Positions 24,947 through 34,147 of a stretch of DNA of 64,000 bases are shown here, piece by piece. Position 1 is the stretch's first letter; the number at the start of each line of letters is the position of its first letter. This stretch comes from Streptomyces colonosanans (GTDB lineage: Bacteria; Actinomycetota; Actinomycetes; Streptomycetales; Streptomycetaceae), in contig NZ_MLYP01000013.1 of NCBI RefSeq assembly GCF_001866645.1, positions 62,001-126,000 on the forward strand. The letters run 5' to 3'. Under the pieces are notes generated by a model that did no database searches, was not told the origin of the DNA, and saw only the letters and a list, made by a program, of their open reading frames with translations. Made by a program: the position numbers and the translations under genes.

Positions 24947-26446
24947 TCAGTTCCCCGCGAACCGGTCCCGCAGTTCCCGCTTGAGGATCTTCCCGCTCGC
25001 GTTGCGCGGCAGCTCGCCGACGAACAGGACCCGCTTGGGCACCTTGAAGTGGGCGAGCTTCTCGCGCGTGTGGGCGAGGAGTTCGGCCTCGGACACCTCG
25101 CCGCGCGGTACGACGACCGCGGTGACCGCCTCGATCCAGCGCTCGTCCGGCAGCCCGATCACCGCGGCCTCGGCCACCCCCTCGTGGGTGTACAACGCCT
25201 CTTCGACCTGGCGTGAAGCGACCAGCACACCACCGGAGTTGATGACGTCCTTGACCCGGTCGACGATGGTGAAGTACCCCTCGGCGTCCCTGACGGCGAG
25301 GTCGCCGGAGTGGAACCAGCCGTCGCGGAAGGCCTCGGCGGTCTCTGCGGGTCTGTCCCAGTAGCCCTCGCACAACTGCGGTGACCGGTAGACGATTTCG
25401 CCCCGTTCCCCGTCCGGCACGTCCTTGCCCGACTCGTCGACGAGCTTCGCCTCGACGAACAGCACCGGGCGCCCGCAGGAGTCCATGCGGCCCTGGTGCT
25501 CGTCCGGCCCGAGGACCATGGCCAGCGGGCCGATCTCGCTCTGCCCGAAGCAGTTGTAGAAGGCGAGCTCCGGCAGCCGCTGCTCGATGCGTTCCAGGAC
25601 GGGCACGGGCATGATCGAGGCGCCGTAGTAGGCCTTGCGCAGACCGGTCAGGTCGCGGGTGGCGAAGTCGGGGCGGCCCGCGAGGGCGATCCACACGGTG
25701 GGCGGCGCGAACAGGCTGTCCGCGCGGCCCGTCTCGATCAGGTCGAAGAGCCGGTCGCCGTCGGGTGCGTCCAGGATGACGTTCTCCGCACCGACGGCGA
25801 GGCAGGGCATCAGGAAGACGTGCATCTGCGCGGAGTGATAGAGCGGCAGCGAGTGCACCGGCCGGTCGCTCGCGCTCAGGTCGAGGGCCGTGATGGCGCT
25901 GAGGTACTCGTGCACCAGCGCGCGGTGGGTCATCATCGCGCCCTTGGGGAGGGCGGTGGTACCGGAGGTGTAGAGCAGCTGTACCAGGTCCTCGCCGCGC
26001 GGCTCCTCTCCGTCGTACGCCTCCGCCCTGGCAAGCCGCGCGAGCAGCGAGTCGTCCGCGTCCCGCAGGGGCAGCACCGGTACGCCCTCTGCGAGCTTCC
26101 CGGCGAGGTCCGGGTCCGCGAGGACGAGTGCGCAGCCGGACTGGTCGATGATGTACGCCAGATCGTCGCCGGTCAGGTTCTGGTTGACCGGCACATGCAC
26201 CAGCCCGGCGCGGGCACAGGCCAGGAAGCCGATCAGATAGGCGTCGGAGTTGTGGCCGAACGCGCCGACCCGGTCGCCGGGGGCGAGTCCTCTCTCGCGC
26301 AGGACGCGGGCGGCACGGGAGACCGCGTCGTCGAGTTCCGCGTAGATCCAGGACCGTTCGCCGTAGCGGACCGCCACTCGCTCCGGGGTGCGCCGGGCGC
26401 TGCGCCGCAGCATGCCATCGACCGTGACGCTTCGTCCCGCCGTCAT
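24947..26446 (-). CDS. Acyl-CoA synthetase (AMP-forming, fatty-acid-CoA ligase type)
   Basis: A 499-residue member of the adenylate-forming family. The P-loop motif A3 is LLYTSGTTALPKGAMMTH, A5 is YNCFGQSEIGP, A7 is HSGDLAVRDAEGYFTIVDR, followed by VKDVINSGGVLV, and the C-terminal catalytic lysine is in PRNASGKILKREL. The enzyme would activate a medium/long-chain or aromatic acid with ATP and CoA; the acyl pocket cannot be read reliably. Its 3' end lies 50 bases from a paaK remnant, so two acyl-activating genes once lay side by side, perhaps in a catabolic locus. Confidence 0.92.
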   Translation of the reverse strand: MTAGRSVTVDGMLRRSARRTPERVAVRYGERSWIYAELDDAVSRAARVLRERGLAPGDRVGAFGHNSDAYLIGFLACARAGLVHVPVNQNLTGDDLAYIIDQSGCALVLADPDLAGKLAEGVPVLPLRDADDSLLARLARAEAYDGEEPRGEDLVQLLYTSGTTALPKGAMMTHRALVHEYLSAITALDLSASDRPVHSLPLYHSAQMHVFLMPCLAVGAENVILDAPDGDRLFDLIETGRADSLFAPPTVWIALAGRPDFATRDLTGLRKAYYGASIMPVPVLERIEQRLPELAFYNCFGQSEIGPLAMVLGPDEHQGRMDSCGRPVLFVEAKLVDESGKDVPDGERGEIVYRSPQLCEGYWDRPAETAEAFRDGWFHSGDLAVRDAEGYFTIVDRVKDVINSGGVLVASRQVEEALYTHEGVAEAAVIGLPDERWIEAVTAVVVPRGEVSEAELLAHTREKLAHFKVPKRVLFVGELPRNASGKILKRELRDRFAGN

Positions 26447-26626
26447 GCCGTGCTCCTCCGTGAGGTGGGGCTCGGTTCGCCCGGACCCTGACGTGATCCT
26501 CGTGGCGTCCCGCGCGGAAGGTCAAGGGCCGGGCGCAGTCGACGCGAAGTCACTCAACCGCCCACCGCCGGTGAGGGCGGTTCCGCCCCGACGGGTGGGA
26601 CCGCCCACACACCGAGCGCCGACTTC

Positions 26627-26655
26627 TTGACACACCCTGCTGCTGACATGAATCT
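26627..26655 (+). promoter_or_regulatory. Candidate housekeeping-type promoter
   Basis: TTGACA at 26627-26632 matches the -35 consensus perfectly, and GAATCT at 26650-26655 is a partial -10 at 17-base spacing. It lies 60 bases before the start of the serine hydrolase in a relatively AT-rich stretch. Confidence 0.45.
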
Positions 26656-26715
26656 TTCACTCTGCACAGCGGTTCCGGAAAGTTTCTTTCAGGCGACGCG
26701 GCAGGAGGCTTCACG

Positions 26716-28491
26716 ATGGCAGAGAGAGCGGACAGCGGACTGACCAGACGTCAACTCGGCGGTGTCACGGCGGCATTGGGTGGCGCCTTGATCCTCGCGC
26801 CACTCGCGGGGGCGCCGACCGCAACCGCGGCCGAGCAGTCAGGCCACCCCATGCTGCGGCACGGCTCCGCACAGCAGGCGGGTCTGCTTCCCGAGCACCT
26901 GCAGCACCTGGTCACCGACGCGGAAGCCTTCCTCGGCCCCTCCCCCAAGCACCCCTGGTACGCGGGCGCCGTACTGCTCGCCGGGCGAGGCGGCACGGTC
27001 GCCCTGCACCAGCCGATCGGGACGGCGGTGCGCTACTCGGCGTACGACGAGAAGACCGACACCGGAGTGGAGCTACCGGCCGACCGGCAGATCCCCATGG
27101 CCCGGGACACGGTCTTCGATCTGGCCTCCGTCTCCAAGCTGTTCACCTCGATCCTCGCCGTCCGGCAGCTGGAGCGCGGAACGCTGGAGCTTGAGGGCAA
27201 GGTGGCCGACTACCTGCCGGAGTTCGGCGGCGCGGGCAAGCAGGACATCACGATCCGTCAGCTCCTCACGCACACCTCCGGTTTCCGCGCCTGGATCCCC
27301 CTCTACGGCGCACCCACCCGCGAGGGGAAGCTCCAACTCATCTGGGACGAGTCCCCGCTGCACCCGCCCGGCACGACCTACCTCTACTCGGACCTGAACC
27401 TGATCTCCCTCCAGCTCGTCCTGGAGGCGATCACCGGTCAGCCTCTGGACGCCCTGCTGCGCAAGGAGATCACCACTCCCCTGGGGATGAGCAGCACCTG
27501 CTACAACCCACCGGCCTCCTGGAAGCCGAGGATCGCGGCGACGGAGGACGCCCGCAAGCCCTGGTCCGGACTCGACCGCGGGCTGGTCTGGGGAGAGGTG
27601 CACGACGAGAACGCCTACAGCCTCGGCGGTGTCGCGGGACACGCGGGCGTGTTCTCGAGCGCGTGGGACCTGGCGGTGCTCGGCCGGACGCTGCTGAACG
27701 GCGGTGCGTACGGGACCGCGCGCATCCTGGAGCCCGAGTCGGTGGAGTTGATGTTCACCGACTTCAACACCGCGTTCCCGGGCCAGGACCACGGGCTGGG
27801 CTTCGAGCTCTACCAGCATTGGTACATGGGCGCGATGGCCACGCCGCGCACGGCGGGACACACCGGCTTCACGGGCACGTGCCTCGTCCTCGATCCGACC
27901 ACCGACTCCTTCCTGATCGTGCTGGGCAACTCCGTGCATCCCGTGCGCACCTGGCGGTCCGGTTCCGCACCCCGGGTGGCCGCGGGAAACAACCTGGCGC
28001 GGGCCGTTGCCGTGCGGCCGGCGCGCGGACGTACGGCCTGGTTCTCGGGGATGGCCAACTCCACCTCCGCCACCCTGACCCTGCCCGCGCTGGACACCGA
28101 CGGCGGTGACGCCCGGCTGCGGTGCGACCTGTGGTGGGACACCGAGCCGGCGTCGGACGCAGTCTTCCTGGAGGCCTCCCGCGATGGCGGCGCGCACTGG
28201 GAGGCGGTGCCGTTCACGACGGTACGCGGCGGCCAGGATCCCGAGCGGCATCCGTCCGGCTCGGTCACCGGCTGGTCGGGACGGGTGTGGCACCAACTCA
28301 CCGCGAACCTGCCGACGGCGGCGCGGCTCACCCTGCGGTGGCGGTACACGACCGACAAGCTGTACGTGGGCCGGGGCGCTTATGTGGACGGGCTGAAGAT
28401 CGAGGCCGGCGGACAGGTCGTATTCAACGGGGCGCGACCGGCGGACGCGGCGCGGATCGAGGCGACGGGCTGGACCACGTCGACCGGCTGA
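26716..28491 (+). CDS. Secreted serine hydrolase (beta-lactamase/esterase class C fold) with C-terminal sandwich domain
   Basis: A 591-residue exported enzyme. The N-terminus LTRRQLGG followed by a hydrophobic stretch and ATAA looks like a Tat signal. The class C core has SVSK (nucleophile S138, K141), YSDLN as the second motif, and HTGFTG as the likely third motif. Residues from about 440 to the end form an added beta-rich domain (LRCDLWWDTEPASDAVFLEAS to VGRGAYVDGLKIEAGGQ) that may bind a substrate or wall polymer. Related proteins are esterases or D-amino-acid peptidases. Ribosome site AGGAGG lies seven bases before the ATG. Confidence 0.87.
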   Translation: MAERADSGLTRRQLGGVTAALGGALILAPLAGAPTATAAEQSGHPMLRHGSAQQAGLLPEHLQHLVTDAEAFLGPSPKHPWYAGAVLLAGRGGTVALHQPIGTAVRYSAYDEKTDTGVELPADRQIPMARDTVFDLASVSKLFTSILAVRQLERGTLELEGKVADYLPEFGGAGKQDITIRQLLTHTSGFRAWIPLYGAPTREGKLQLIWDESPLHPPGTTYLYSDLNLISLQLVLEAITGQPLDALLRKEITTPLGMSSTCYNPPASWKPRIAATEDARKPWSGLDRGLVWGEVHDENAYSLGGVAGHAGVFSSAWDLAVLGRTLLNGGAYGTARILEPESVELMFTDFNTAFPGQDHGLGFELYQHWYMGAMATPRTAGHTGFTGTCLVLDPTTDSFLIVLGNSVHPVRTWRSGSAPRVAAGNNLARAVAVRPARGRTAWFSGMANSTSATLTLPALDTDGGDARLRCDLWWDTEPASDAVFLEASRDGGAHWEAVPFTTVRGGQDPERHPSGSVTGWSGRVWHQLTANLPTAARLTLRWRYTTDKLYVGRGAYVDGLKIEAGGQVVFNGARPADAARIEATGWTTSTG

Positions 28492-28668
28492 CACCGGACG
28501 GCCCTCCGCCGTTCCCGACGGTCGACCGGCTGTGTCCAACCGACCGGTCCAACTGATCGGTCAGACATCTGACCGATCGGTTGGATCACGGCGTCGTATC
28601 CCCCGTGCGCAAACACGGCTCTTCGCAACGTGCGGTGATCCCGGTCGGCCAGAGGCGGGGCCGGTGGC

Positions 28669-30903
28669 TCAGGGCCCGTCCGGCGCGTGCCGGCCGCGGA
28701 CCGCCGCCACCCTGCGGTACAGCTCCGCCGCCTCCTGGCCACAGCCCAGTTGTTCCAGGCAGTGCGCCTCCTCGGTGCGGCTGGCGAGGGTGTCGGGGTG
28801 GCCGGGGCCGAGGGCGCGCTCGCGGGCGGCGGCCACACTGCGGTACTCCGTGAGCGCGTCGGCCCAGCGGCCGAGCCAGCCGAGGCCGACGGCGACCTCA
28901 CGACGGCTGACCAGGGTGTCCGGGTGCTCGGGACCGAGGGCGCGCTCGCGAAGGGCGCACACGTCACGGGCCTCGGCGACCGCCTCCTCCCAGCGGCCGA
29001 GGCGGCCCAGATTGACACCGAGGCCATGGCGGGCGCGGAGGGTCTCCGGGTGCGACGGCCCGTGGACGCGTGTGCGGTCCTCGACCAGTTCGCGGTAGAG
29101 CGGGAGGGCCTGCGCGGTGCGGCCGAGCCGGCCGAGACTGATCCCGACCTCATAGCGGGCCGCCAGGGTGTCGGGGTGGTCGGGCCCCAACGCCCGGGCA
29201 CGCTCCTCGGCCACCTCCCGGTACATCTGCAGCGCCTCCGGCCAGCGTCCCAACTGACCGAGCGCGTACGCGACTTCGTACCATGTCACGAGCGTGTCGG
29301 GATGGCCCGGTCCGAGCACCCGGGCGCGGGCCTGAGCCACATCGTGGGCCATCCGGTACGAGTCCTCCAGACGCCCCAGCCGGCTGAGGTTGAAGGCGAG
29401 GTTGTGGCGGCAGCGCAGGCTGTCGGGATGGTCGGGCCCCAGCGTGCGCTCCCGAGCGGCGAGCACCGACGTGTACACCTGGTGCGCTTCCACGTGACGC
29501 CCCAATTGCCCCAGTACGTACGCCGTTTCCTGGCGGGCGGCCAGAGTGTCCGGGTGGTCGGGGCCGAGCAGCCGCTCCCGGACCCGGGCGACGTGCGTGT
29601 ACTCGTGCAGCGCGTCGGCGGGGCGGCCGGTGCGGCTGAGCGTGAAACCGACCTCGTAGCGGCTGGCGAGCGTGTCGGGGTGCTCGGGACCGAGGAGGTG
29701 CTCGCGCTCGGCTGCGACCGCGCGGTGCCCCTCACCCGCCTCGCTCCAACGGCCGAGCCGTCCCAGGCTCAGGGCCGCGTTGTGCCGGCCGGCCAGGGCG
29801 CCGACCGCCTCCGGTGACGGGGTGGGCGGTTCGGCGCGCGCGGGCTCGTCCGGGTGACCTGTGGCGGGGCGTGCGATCCATTCGAGGGTGAGGCCGGCCG
29901 CGCCGTCCGGCGGGGTGGTGCGCAGGCCGGTGCCGGCCGCCTTGTGGCCGGTGGTCATGCCGCGGGTCCAGGACGGCAACCGGGGTTCGCGGGACGGCGG
30001 CCGGGCGGTGGACGCCGCGGGAGGCGAGAGCGGCGTGGGCACGTACGGGGAGGGGGTGCGGGCCGCGCTGATGCGACGGCTCAGCTCGCTCGCGTCGTGC
30101 GGGCGCTCCTCCGGGCGTTTCGCCAGCAGGTCCAGGATCATCCGTTCGAAGTACTCGGGGAGGTCGGCCCGGTGGGTGCGGGGCGGCTCGGGCGGGGTGT
30201 CACGGTGCCCGAGGAGGACCGCCCACGCGTCGTCGCGGTCGAACGGCGGCACACCGGTGGCGATCTCGTACAGGACACACCCCAGCGAGTACAGGTCGCT
30301 GCGCTGGTCGACGGGGTCGCCGCCGATCTGTTCCGGGGACATGTAGTGGGGCGTGCCCATCGCGACCCCGGTGCCGGTCAGACGCGCCGTGAAGCCGATG
30401 TCGTGACCGAGGCGGGCGATGCCGAAGTCGCATATCTTCACCGTGCCGTCGCCGGTCCGCACGATGTTGGCAGGTTTCAGATCGCGGTGCACGATGCCCT
30501 GCCGGTGCGTGTACGCGAGCGCCGCGGCGACCTGGTCGGCGATGTCGACGACGTCCGGCACCGGCAGCGGGTGGCGCTTGTTGTCCTCCAGGAGCCGGCT
30601 GAGGTCGCGTCCCTCCAGTAACTCCATGACGAGGTACAGCCCCCCGTTGTACTCGCCGAAGTCGTGCACGACGGTGACGCCGCGATGCTGAAGGGCGGCG
30701 GCCACGCGCGCCTCGCGCCTGAACCGCTCCCGCAGGACCGCGGTGAAGGACTGGTCGTGGTGCGGGCCCAGCGGTTTGAGGCACTTCACGGCGACCTTTC
30801 TGCCCAGGGACTCGTCCCGCGCGCGCCACACCTCGCCCATGCCGCCTCGCCCGATCAGATCGAGCAGCCGGTACCGGCCCTGGATCAGCCTGGAGTCCGC
30901 CAT
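28669..30903 (-). CDS. Ser/Thr protein kinase with C-terminal TPR repeats
   Basis: A 744-residue soluble kinase. The catalytic domain (about 10-270) has the glycine loop GRGGMGEVW, K40 in VAVKCLK, HRDLKPANI (D141), DFG at 159-161 and the APE-region MSPEQIGG. A proline-rich linker (about 280-370) is followed by roughly nine TPR units with a 42-residue period, each marked by LGP-x-HPDTL; eight copies of HPDT/S or HPET are present. There is no membrane segment or PASTA domain, so it is not a wall-sensing PknB type; the TPR array probably binds protein partners. The start ATG at 30903 gives the canonical N-terminus, and the ribosome site is weak. Confidence 0.92.
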   Translation of the reverse strand: MADSRLIQGRYRLLDLIGRGGMGEVWRARDESLGRKVAVKCLKPLGPHHDQSFTAVLRERFRREARVAAALQHRGVTVVHDFGEYNGGLYLVMELLEGRDLSRLLEDNKRHPLPVPDVVDIADQVAAALAYTHRQGIVHRDLKPANIVRTGDGTVKICDFGIARLGHDIGFTARLTGTGVAMGTPHYMSPEQIGGDPVDQRSDLYSLGCVLYEIATGVPPFDRDDAWAVLLGHRDTPPEPPRTHRADLPEYFERMILDLLAKRPEERPHDASELSRRISAARTPSPYVPTPLSPPAASTARPPSREPRLPSWTRGMTTGHKAAGTGLRTTPPDGAAGLTLEWIARPATGHPDEPARAEPPTPSPEAVGALAGRHNAALSLGRLGRWSEAGEGHRAVAAEREHLLGPEHPDTLASRYEVGFTLSRTGRPADALHEYTHVARVRERLLGPDHPDTLAARQETAYVLGQLGRHVEAHQVYTSVLAARERTLGPDHPDSLRCRHNLAFNLSRLGRLEDSYRMAHDVAQARARVLGPGHPDTLVTWYEVAYALGQLGRWPEALQMYREVAEERARALGPDHPDTLAARYEVGISLGRLGRTAQALPLYRELVEDRTRVHGPSHPETLRARHGLGVNLGRLGRWEEAVAEARDVCALRERALGPEHPDTLVSRREVAVGLGWLGRWADALTEYRSVAAARERALGPGHPDTLASRTEEAHCLEQLGCGQEAAELYRRVAAVRGRHAPDGP

Positions 30904-31052
30904 CGCCCGCGATCGCCCCCGTCCCGGCCCCTGCCCTCCCCTGGAACGCCCAGTATGGCGAGTTTTCTGCCGACTTTGTACGGTGCCGGGCGGGCGCCGG
31001 GACCGAGTCCGGGCATGGCGCGCAGGATGTACTCGGGTGGCAGTTGCCGCTG

Positions 31053-31952
31053 TCACGCGTCCAGCGGCGGCACCGATGCCAAACGGCGCTGCGCGGCAGC
31101 TTGGATCTCGGAAGGGCCGCGGGCCCACTCGATCGTGCGGCCGACCACCCTCGCCGCCGGCCGGTCCCAGCAGGAGCGGACCACCGTCGGCCGGTGAATG
31201 CCGAGTTCGGCCCGTGCCCAGTCCGGAAGAAGCCCGACCGAGGCATTCATGAACAGGCCCACGACCAGCCGCTCACGTCCGGTCCGGCCGAAGCCGCGGA
31301 GAAACCGAACGGAGTCCAACGCGGCTTGGGTCGCGTGGAGTCGGGGGCGTATTCGGGCCAGGTAGCGCTCGACCTCCTGCGAGCTGCGCGGCACCTTCTC
31401 CGCGCCCAGCATCTCGGCAACCGGGGCGGCCTGGCGGTAATACGCGTCGCACTCGGCGCGTGTGAGCCGGAGCCGCTGCGGTGCGTACGTCTGGTAGCCC
31501 GCCAGGAAGCAGCGCACCTCTGCGGTGTGCACCCAGGTCAGGAGCTCGGGGTCGTCCGCGCAGTAGGGTCGGCCGTCCGGGGCGGTGCCGTGCACACGGG
31601 TGTGGATCCGGCGCACCAGGACGATCGCCTCGTGCGCGGCCGACGTGGAGCCGAAGGTCGTCGTGGTGATGAACCGCGCGGTGCCGATGAACCGGCCGGC
31701 CGGGTCGGACCGGAAATCCGAGTGCTGGTCGACCCCGGCCATGGCCAGAGGGTGCAGCGACTGGAGCATCAGCGCCGCGAACCCTCCGGTGAGCATGCCG
31801 GTCAGATGTCCGTGCACCCGCCAGGCAGGATCGCCCGGGGTGATCCCGAGCAGCCCGGGATCACCGGCCGGCCCCTCGTACCGATCCAGCTTGAGGTCCC
31901 CACCATGCACGGTCGCCTTGAGCTCGTCCGCGATCCGAGTCCGCAGCCCCAC
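31053..31952 (-). CDS. Oxygenase MpaB family (DUF2236) protein
   Basis: A 299-residue helical protein of the MpaB/Lcp-like heme oxygenase group. Typical features are VHGHLTGMLTGGFAALMLQSLHP, the H-x3-D-rich segment HSDFRSDPAGRF, and TWVHTAEVRCFLAGYQTY, with conserved R, D and H residues thought to shape a heme pocket. Some members act on polyisoprene or in mycophenolic acid synthesis; the function here is unknown. The start is GTG at 31952, with GGAGG five bases upstream; a TTG at 31976 without such a site is the alternative. Confidence 0.8.
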   Translation of the reverse strand: MGLRTRIADELKATVHGGDLKLDRYEGPAGDPGLLGITPGDPAWRVHGHLTGMLTGGFAALMLQSLHPLAMAGVDQHSDFRSDPAGRFIGTARFITTTTFGSTSAAHEAIVLVRRIHTRVHGTAPDGRPYCADDPELLTWVHTAEVRCFLAGYQTYAPQRLRLTRAECDAYYRQAAPVAEMLGAEKVPRSSQEVERYLARIRPRLHATQAALDSVRFLRGFGRTGRERLVVGLFMNASVGLLPDWARAELGIHRPTVVRSCWDRPAARVVGRTIEWARGPSEIQAAAQRRLASVPPLDA

Positions 31953-32005
31953 AAGCACCTCCGCGATCCGACGCAAAACCGCCGCTCCGCCGCTATTCTC
32001 TCCGG

Positions 32006-32263
32006 TCAGGGGGCTGCGGGAACCGTGGTGTCGCGCGTGGGCTTCGCTGCCTGTCTGCGAGGCAGGATCAGGTGGGTCAGGGCCAGGCCGGCAAGGCTCA
32101 ATACGGCTCCGGCCAGACCGGTCCAGCGCAGCGCGTCGGCGGCCATGATGGCTCCGCCGAGCGCGGAACCGGCGGCGGCGCCGAGGTTGAAGGCGCCGAC
32201 GTTGACCGAGACGGCCAGGGTCGGCCGCCGATCGCTGACCGCCGACGGCTCTCGCAGAACCAC
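32006..32263 (-). pseudogene. MFS transporter C-terminal remnant
   Basis: The frame encodes TLAVSVNVGAFNLGAAAGSA, then LGGAIMAADALRWTGLAGAV and LSLAGLALTHLILPRR, the last two transmembrane helices of a DHA1-type drug:proton antiporter. The other ten helices (about 320 residues) are absent; the 3' end of the NDH-2 gene begins 32 bases upstream. It is a decayed or deletion-truncated transporter. Confidence 0.75.
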
Positions 32264-32294
32264 CGGTCGACTGATGGGTGTGCGTGCCCTGCCC

Positions 32295-33650
32295 TCAATC
32301 CCTCGTGCTCTGCCCCGTGTGCGCTTCGATCAGGTCGGGGGTGAGGTAGGCGTCGGCCCGCTCGAAGTCCTTCAGCGTGGCAGGCCGGCTCGCCTGGAAG
32401 CCGATGCGGACGAAGTCGAAGCTCGCGAGTGCGTTGAGCGTCCAGTTCGTCAGGGTGCGCAGGCGGGCCGGAACCGTACGCAGGGCCCCCAGATGGTAGC
32501 CGCGTGCGACGGCCTGCGCGGGCAGGCCCGTCAGCTCCACGCCGAGCGGCTTGGAGACGGCCTGGGCGCCGCCGAGGTCCACGACCAGGCCCAGATCCCG
32601 GTGCCGGTAGGCGGTCAGCGGAGCGCCGCGCAGCGTCGCCGCCACGTTCTTCGCGGCGGCCCAGCCTTGGCGCATGGCGTGCTGGGCGGTCGGCGGGCAG
32701 ATGGCGTCGTCGCCCTTGTCGAGGTCGGGTACCGCGGCGGCGTCCCCCAGAGCGAAGACCCCGTCCAGGCCCGGCACGGCCAGGTCCGGCTGGACGATCA
32801 GCCGCCCCCGGTTGGTCTCGGCGTCCAGCGTGGCGATCAGCGGGCTGGGCGCGACCCCCGCCGTCCAGATCAGGGTGTGGCAGGGCAGGGTGCGGCCGTC
32901 GGTGAAGGTGACAGTCTCCCGTGTGGCCTCCGCGACCGAGACTCCGAGGGAGATGTCCAGGCCGCGCCGCCGCAGGATGGCGAGGGCCTTCGCACCGAGC
33001 CGCTCGCCGAGTTCGGGCATGAGCCGGGGCGCGATGTCGATCAGGTGCCACTTGATGAGCGACGGTTCGAGGCCCGGATAGCGCTTCACCGCTGCGGTGG
33101 TCAGGTGGTGCAGATAGGCGGCGGTCTCGGTGCCGGCGTAGCCGCCGCCGACGACCACGAACTGCAGCCGGGTCTCGCGCTCGCAACGGTCGGAACTCGC
33201 CGCCGCGAGATCGAGCTGGGAGATGACGTGGTCGCGGACCCAGGCAGCCTCGGCGAGCGTCTTCATGCCCACCGCATGCTCGTTCACCCCGGGGATGTCG
33301 AACTGTCGCGTCACGCTGCCCGGCGCCAGCACCAGATAGTCGTAGTGCTCGACGCTCGTCTCGCCGTTGATCTTCCGTACGACCACGGCCTTGGCTCCGG
33401 GATCGACACCTACCGCCCCGCCGGGCAGGATGACCGTACGGCTCAGCAGACGACGCAGCGGGACCGCGACCGACTGCGGGGTGAGGATCCCCGAGGCGAC
33501 GTGTGGCAGCAGGGGCAGGTAGAGCTGGTAGTCGTAGGGCGTGACGAGCCTCAGTACGGCCTCGGTGGGCCTGAGGATCCGCTCCAGTCTGCGCGCGGTC
33601 TCCATCCCGGCGAATCCCCCACCGACGATCACGATCCGGGGCACGGCCAT
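32295..33650 (-). CDS. Type II NADH dehydrogenase-like FAD oxidoreductase
   Basis: A 451-residue flavoprotein that would transfer electrons from NADH to quinone without proton pumping. FAD-binding GGGFAGMETA at the N-terminus and NADH-binding VVVGGGYAGTETAAYL at about 165 are complete. IWTAGVAPSPL and VFALGDAAAVPD give the second FAD segment. The C-terminal part (ALASFDFVRIGFQ) would provide the membrane-facing helix. GGAGGG precedes two possible ATG starts (33656 and 33650); the second gives the family N-terminus MAVPRIVIVGGG. Confidence 0.88.
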   Translation of the reverse strand: MAVPRIVIVGGGFAGMETARRLERILRPTEAVLRLVTPYDYQLYLPLLPHVASGILTPQSVAVPLRRLLSRTVILPGGAVGVDPGAKAVVVRKINGETSVEHYDYLVLAPGSVTRQFDIPGVNEHAVGMKTLAEAAWVRDHVISQLDLAAASSDRCERETRLQFVVVGGGYAGTETAAYLHHLTTAAVKRYPGLEPSLIKWHLIDIAPRLMPELGERLGAKALAILRRRGLDISLGVSVAEATRETVTFTDGRTLPCHTLIWTAGVAPSPLIATLDAETNRGRLIVQPDLAVPGLDGVFALGDAAAVPDLDKGDDAICPPTAQHAMRQGWAAAKNVAATLRGAPLTAYRHRDLGLVVDLGGAQAVSKPLGVELTGLPAQAVARGYHLGALRTVPARLRTLTNWTLNALASFDFVRIGFQASRPATLKDFERADAYLTPDLIEAHTGQSTRD

Positions 33651-34147
33651 GAGCATGTCCCTCCAGACGGAGACGCCGACGCCTGCCACGCTAGGGAATC
33701 GGGCCCGACTCCGCATCCGTAAGGCCTCTCACCTGCACGATTTCCCTACCCCACGGGCCACCGCCGCCACCGTCGGGGCGCCCCGTGCAGGACGGCCGCG
33801 CGGCTGCGCCTGAACCGGACGAGCGACGGACCGTCTCGGAGAGTTCCCCGGAAGCAGCTCCTCCCCCGAACGGGCCGCCCGACAAGGGGTGTTGACTCGG
33901 GCCATGGGGCTCCACCCCCTCAGCGGAAAACTCTCCGTAATCACGTGAAAGCGATTGCGTCCGCATGCCCACTCGTACGCGCCCACGAACGTCCGCACAC
34001 GTGACCAGCGCCCTGTCAGGTCCGATACTGCCGTGAGCGAACCACCCCAGAAAACGGACCACCGAGATCAGAAACCGTCACCGTCTCCCTCCGGCCGGGC
34101 AGGACACGGGTCGGGGGCTCAGCTGCCAGGCTCACCAGGAGGCTCCC
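33651..34147. other. Intergenic region between NDH-2 and the dha operon
   Basis: This 497-base divergent spacer has no credible gene. The middle (about 33890-34060) is less GC-rich and contains a TTGACT hexamer near 33893, and should hold the dhaK promoter and leader. No riboswitch or clear operator was recognised. Confidence 0.4.

Noticed and set aside
26572..26607. GGGCGGT…ACCGCCC inverted repeat before the serine hydrolase
   Set aside because: The arms are short, pure G/C with an 18-base loop, and such matches are expected by chance in this composition.
28690..29780. Near-regular tandem repeats that might suggest a CRISPR array
   Set aside because: The 126-base period encodes TPR units in frame; there are no short identical repeats with unique spacers.
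31044..33722. An 892-codon plus-strand open frame
   Set aside because: It is antisense to the MpaB-type, MFS-remnant and NDH-2 genes; it is an artefact of GC-biased third positions and its protein is low-complexity with no family pattern.
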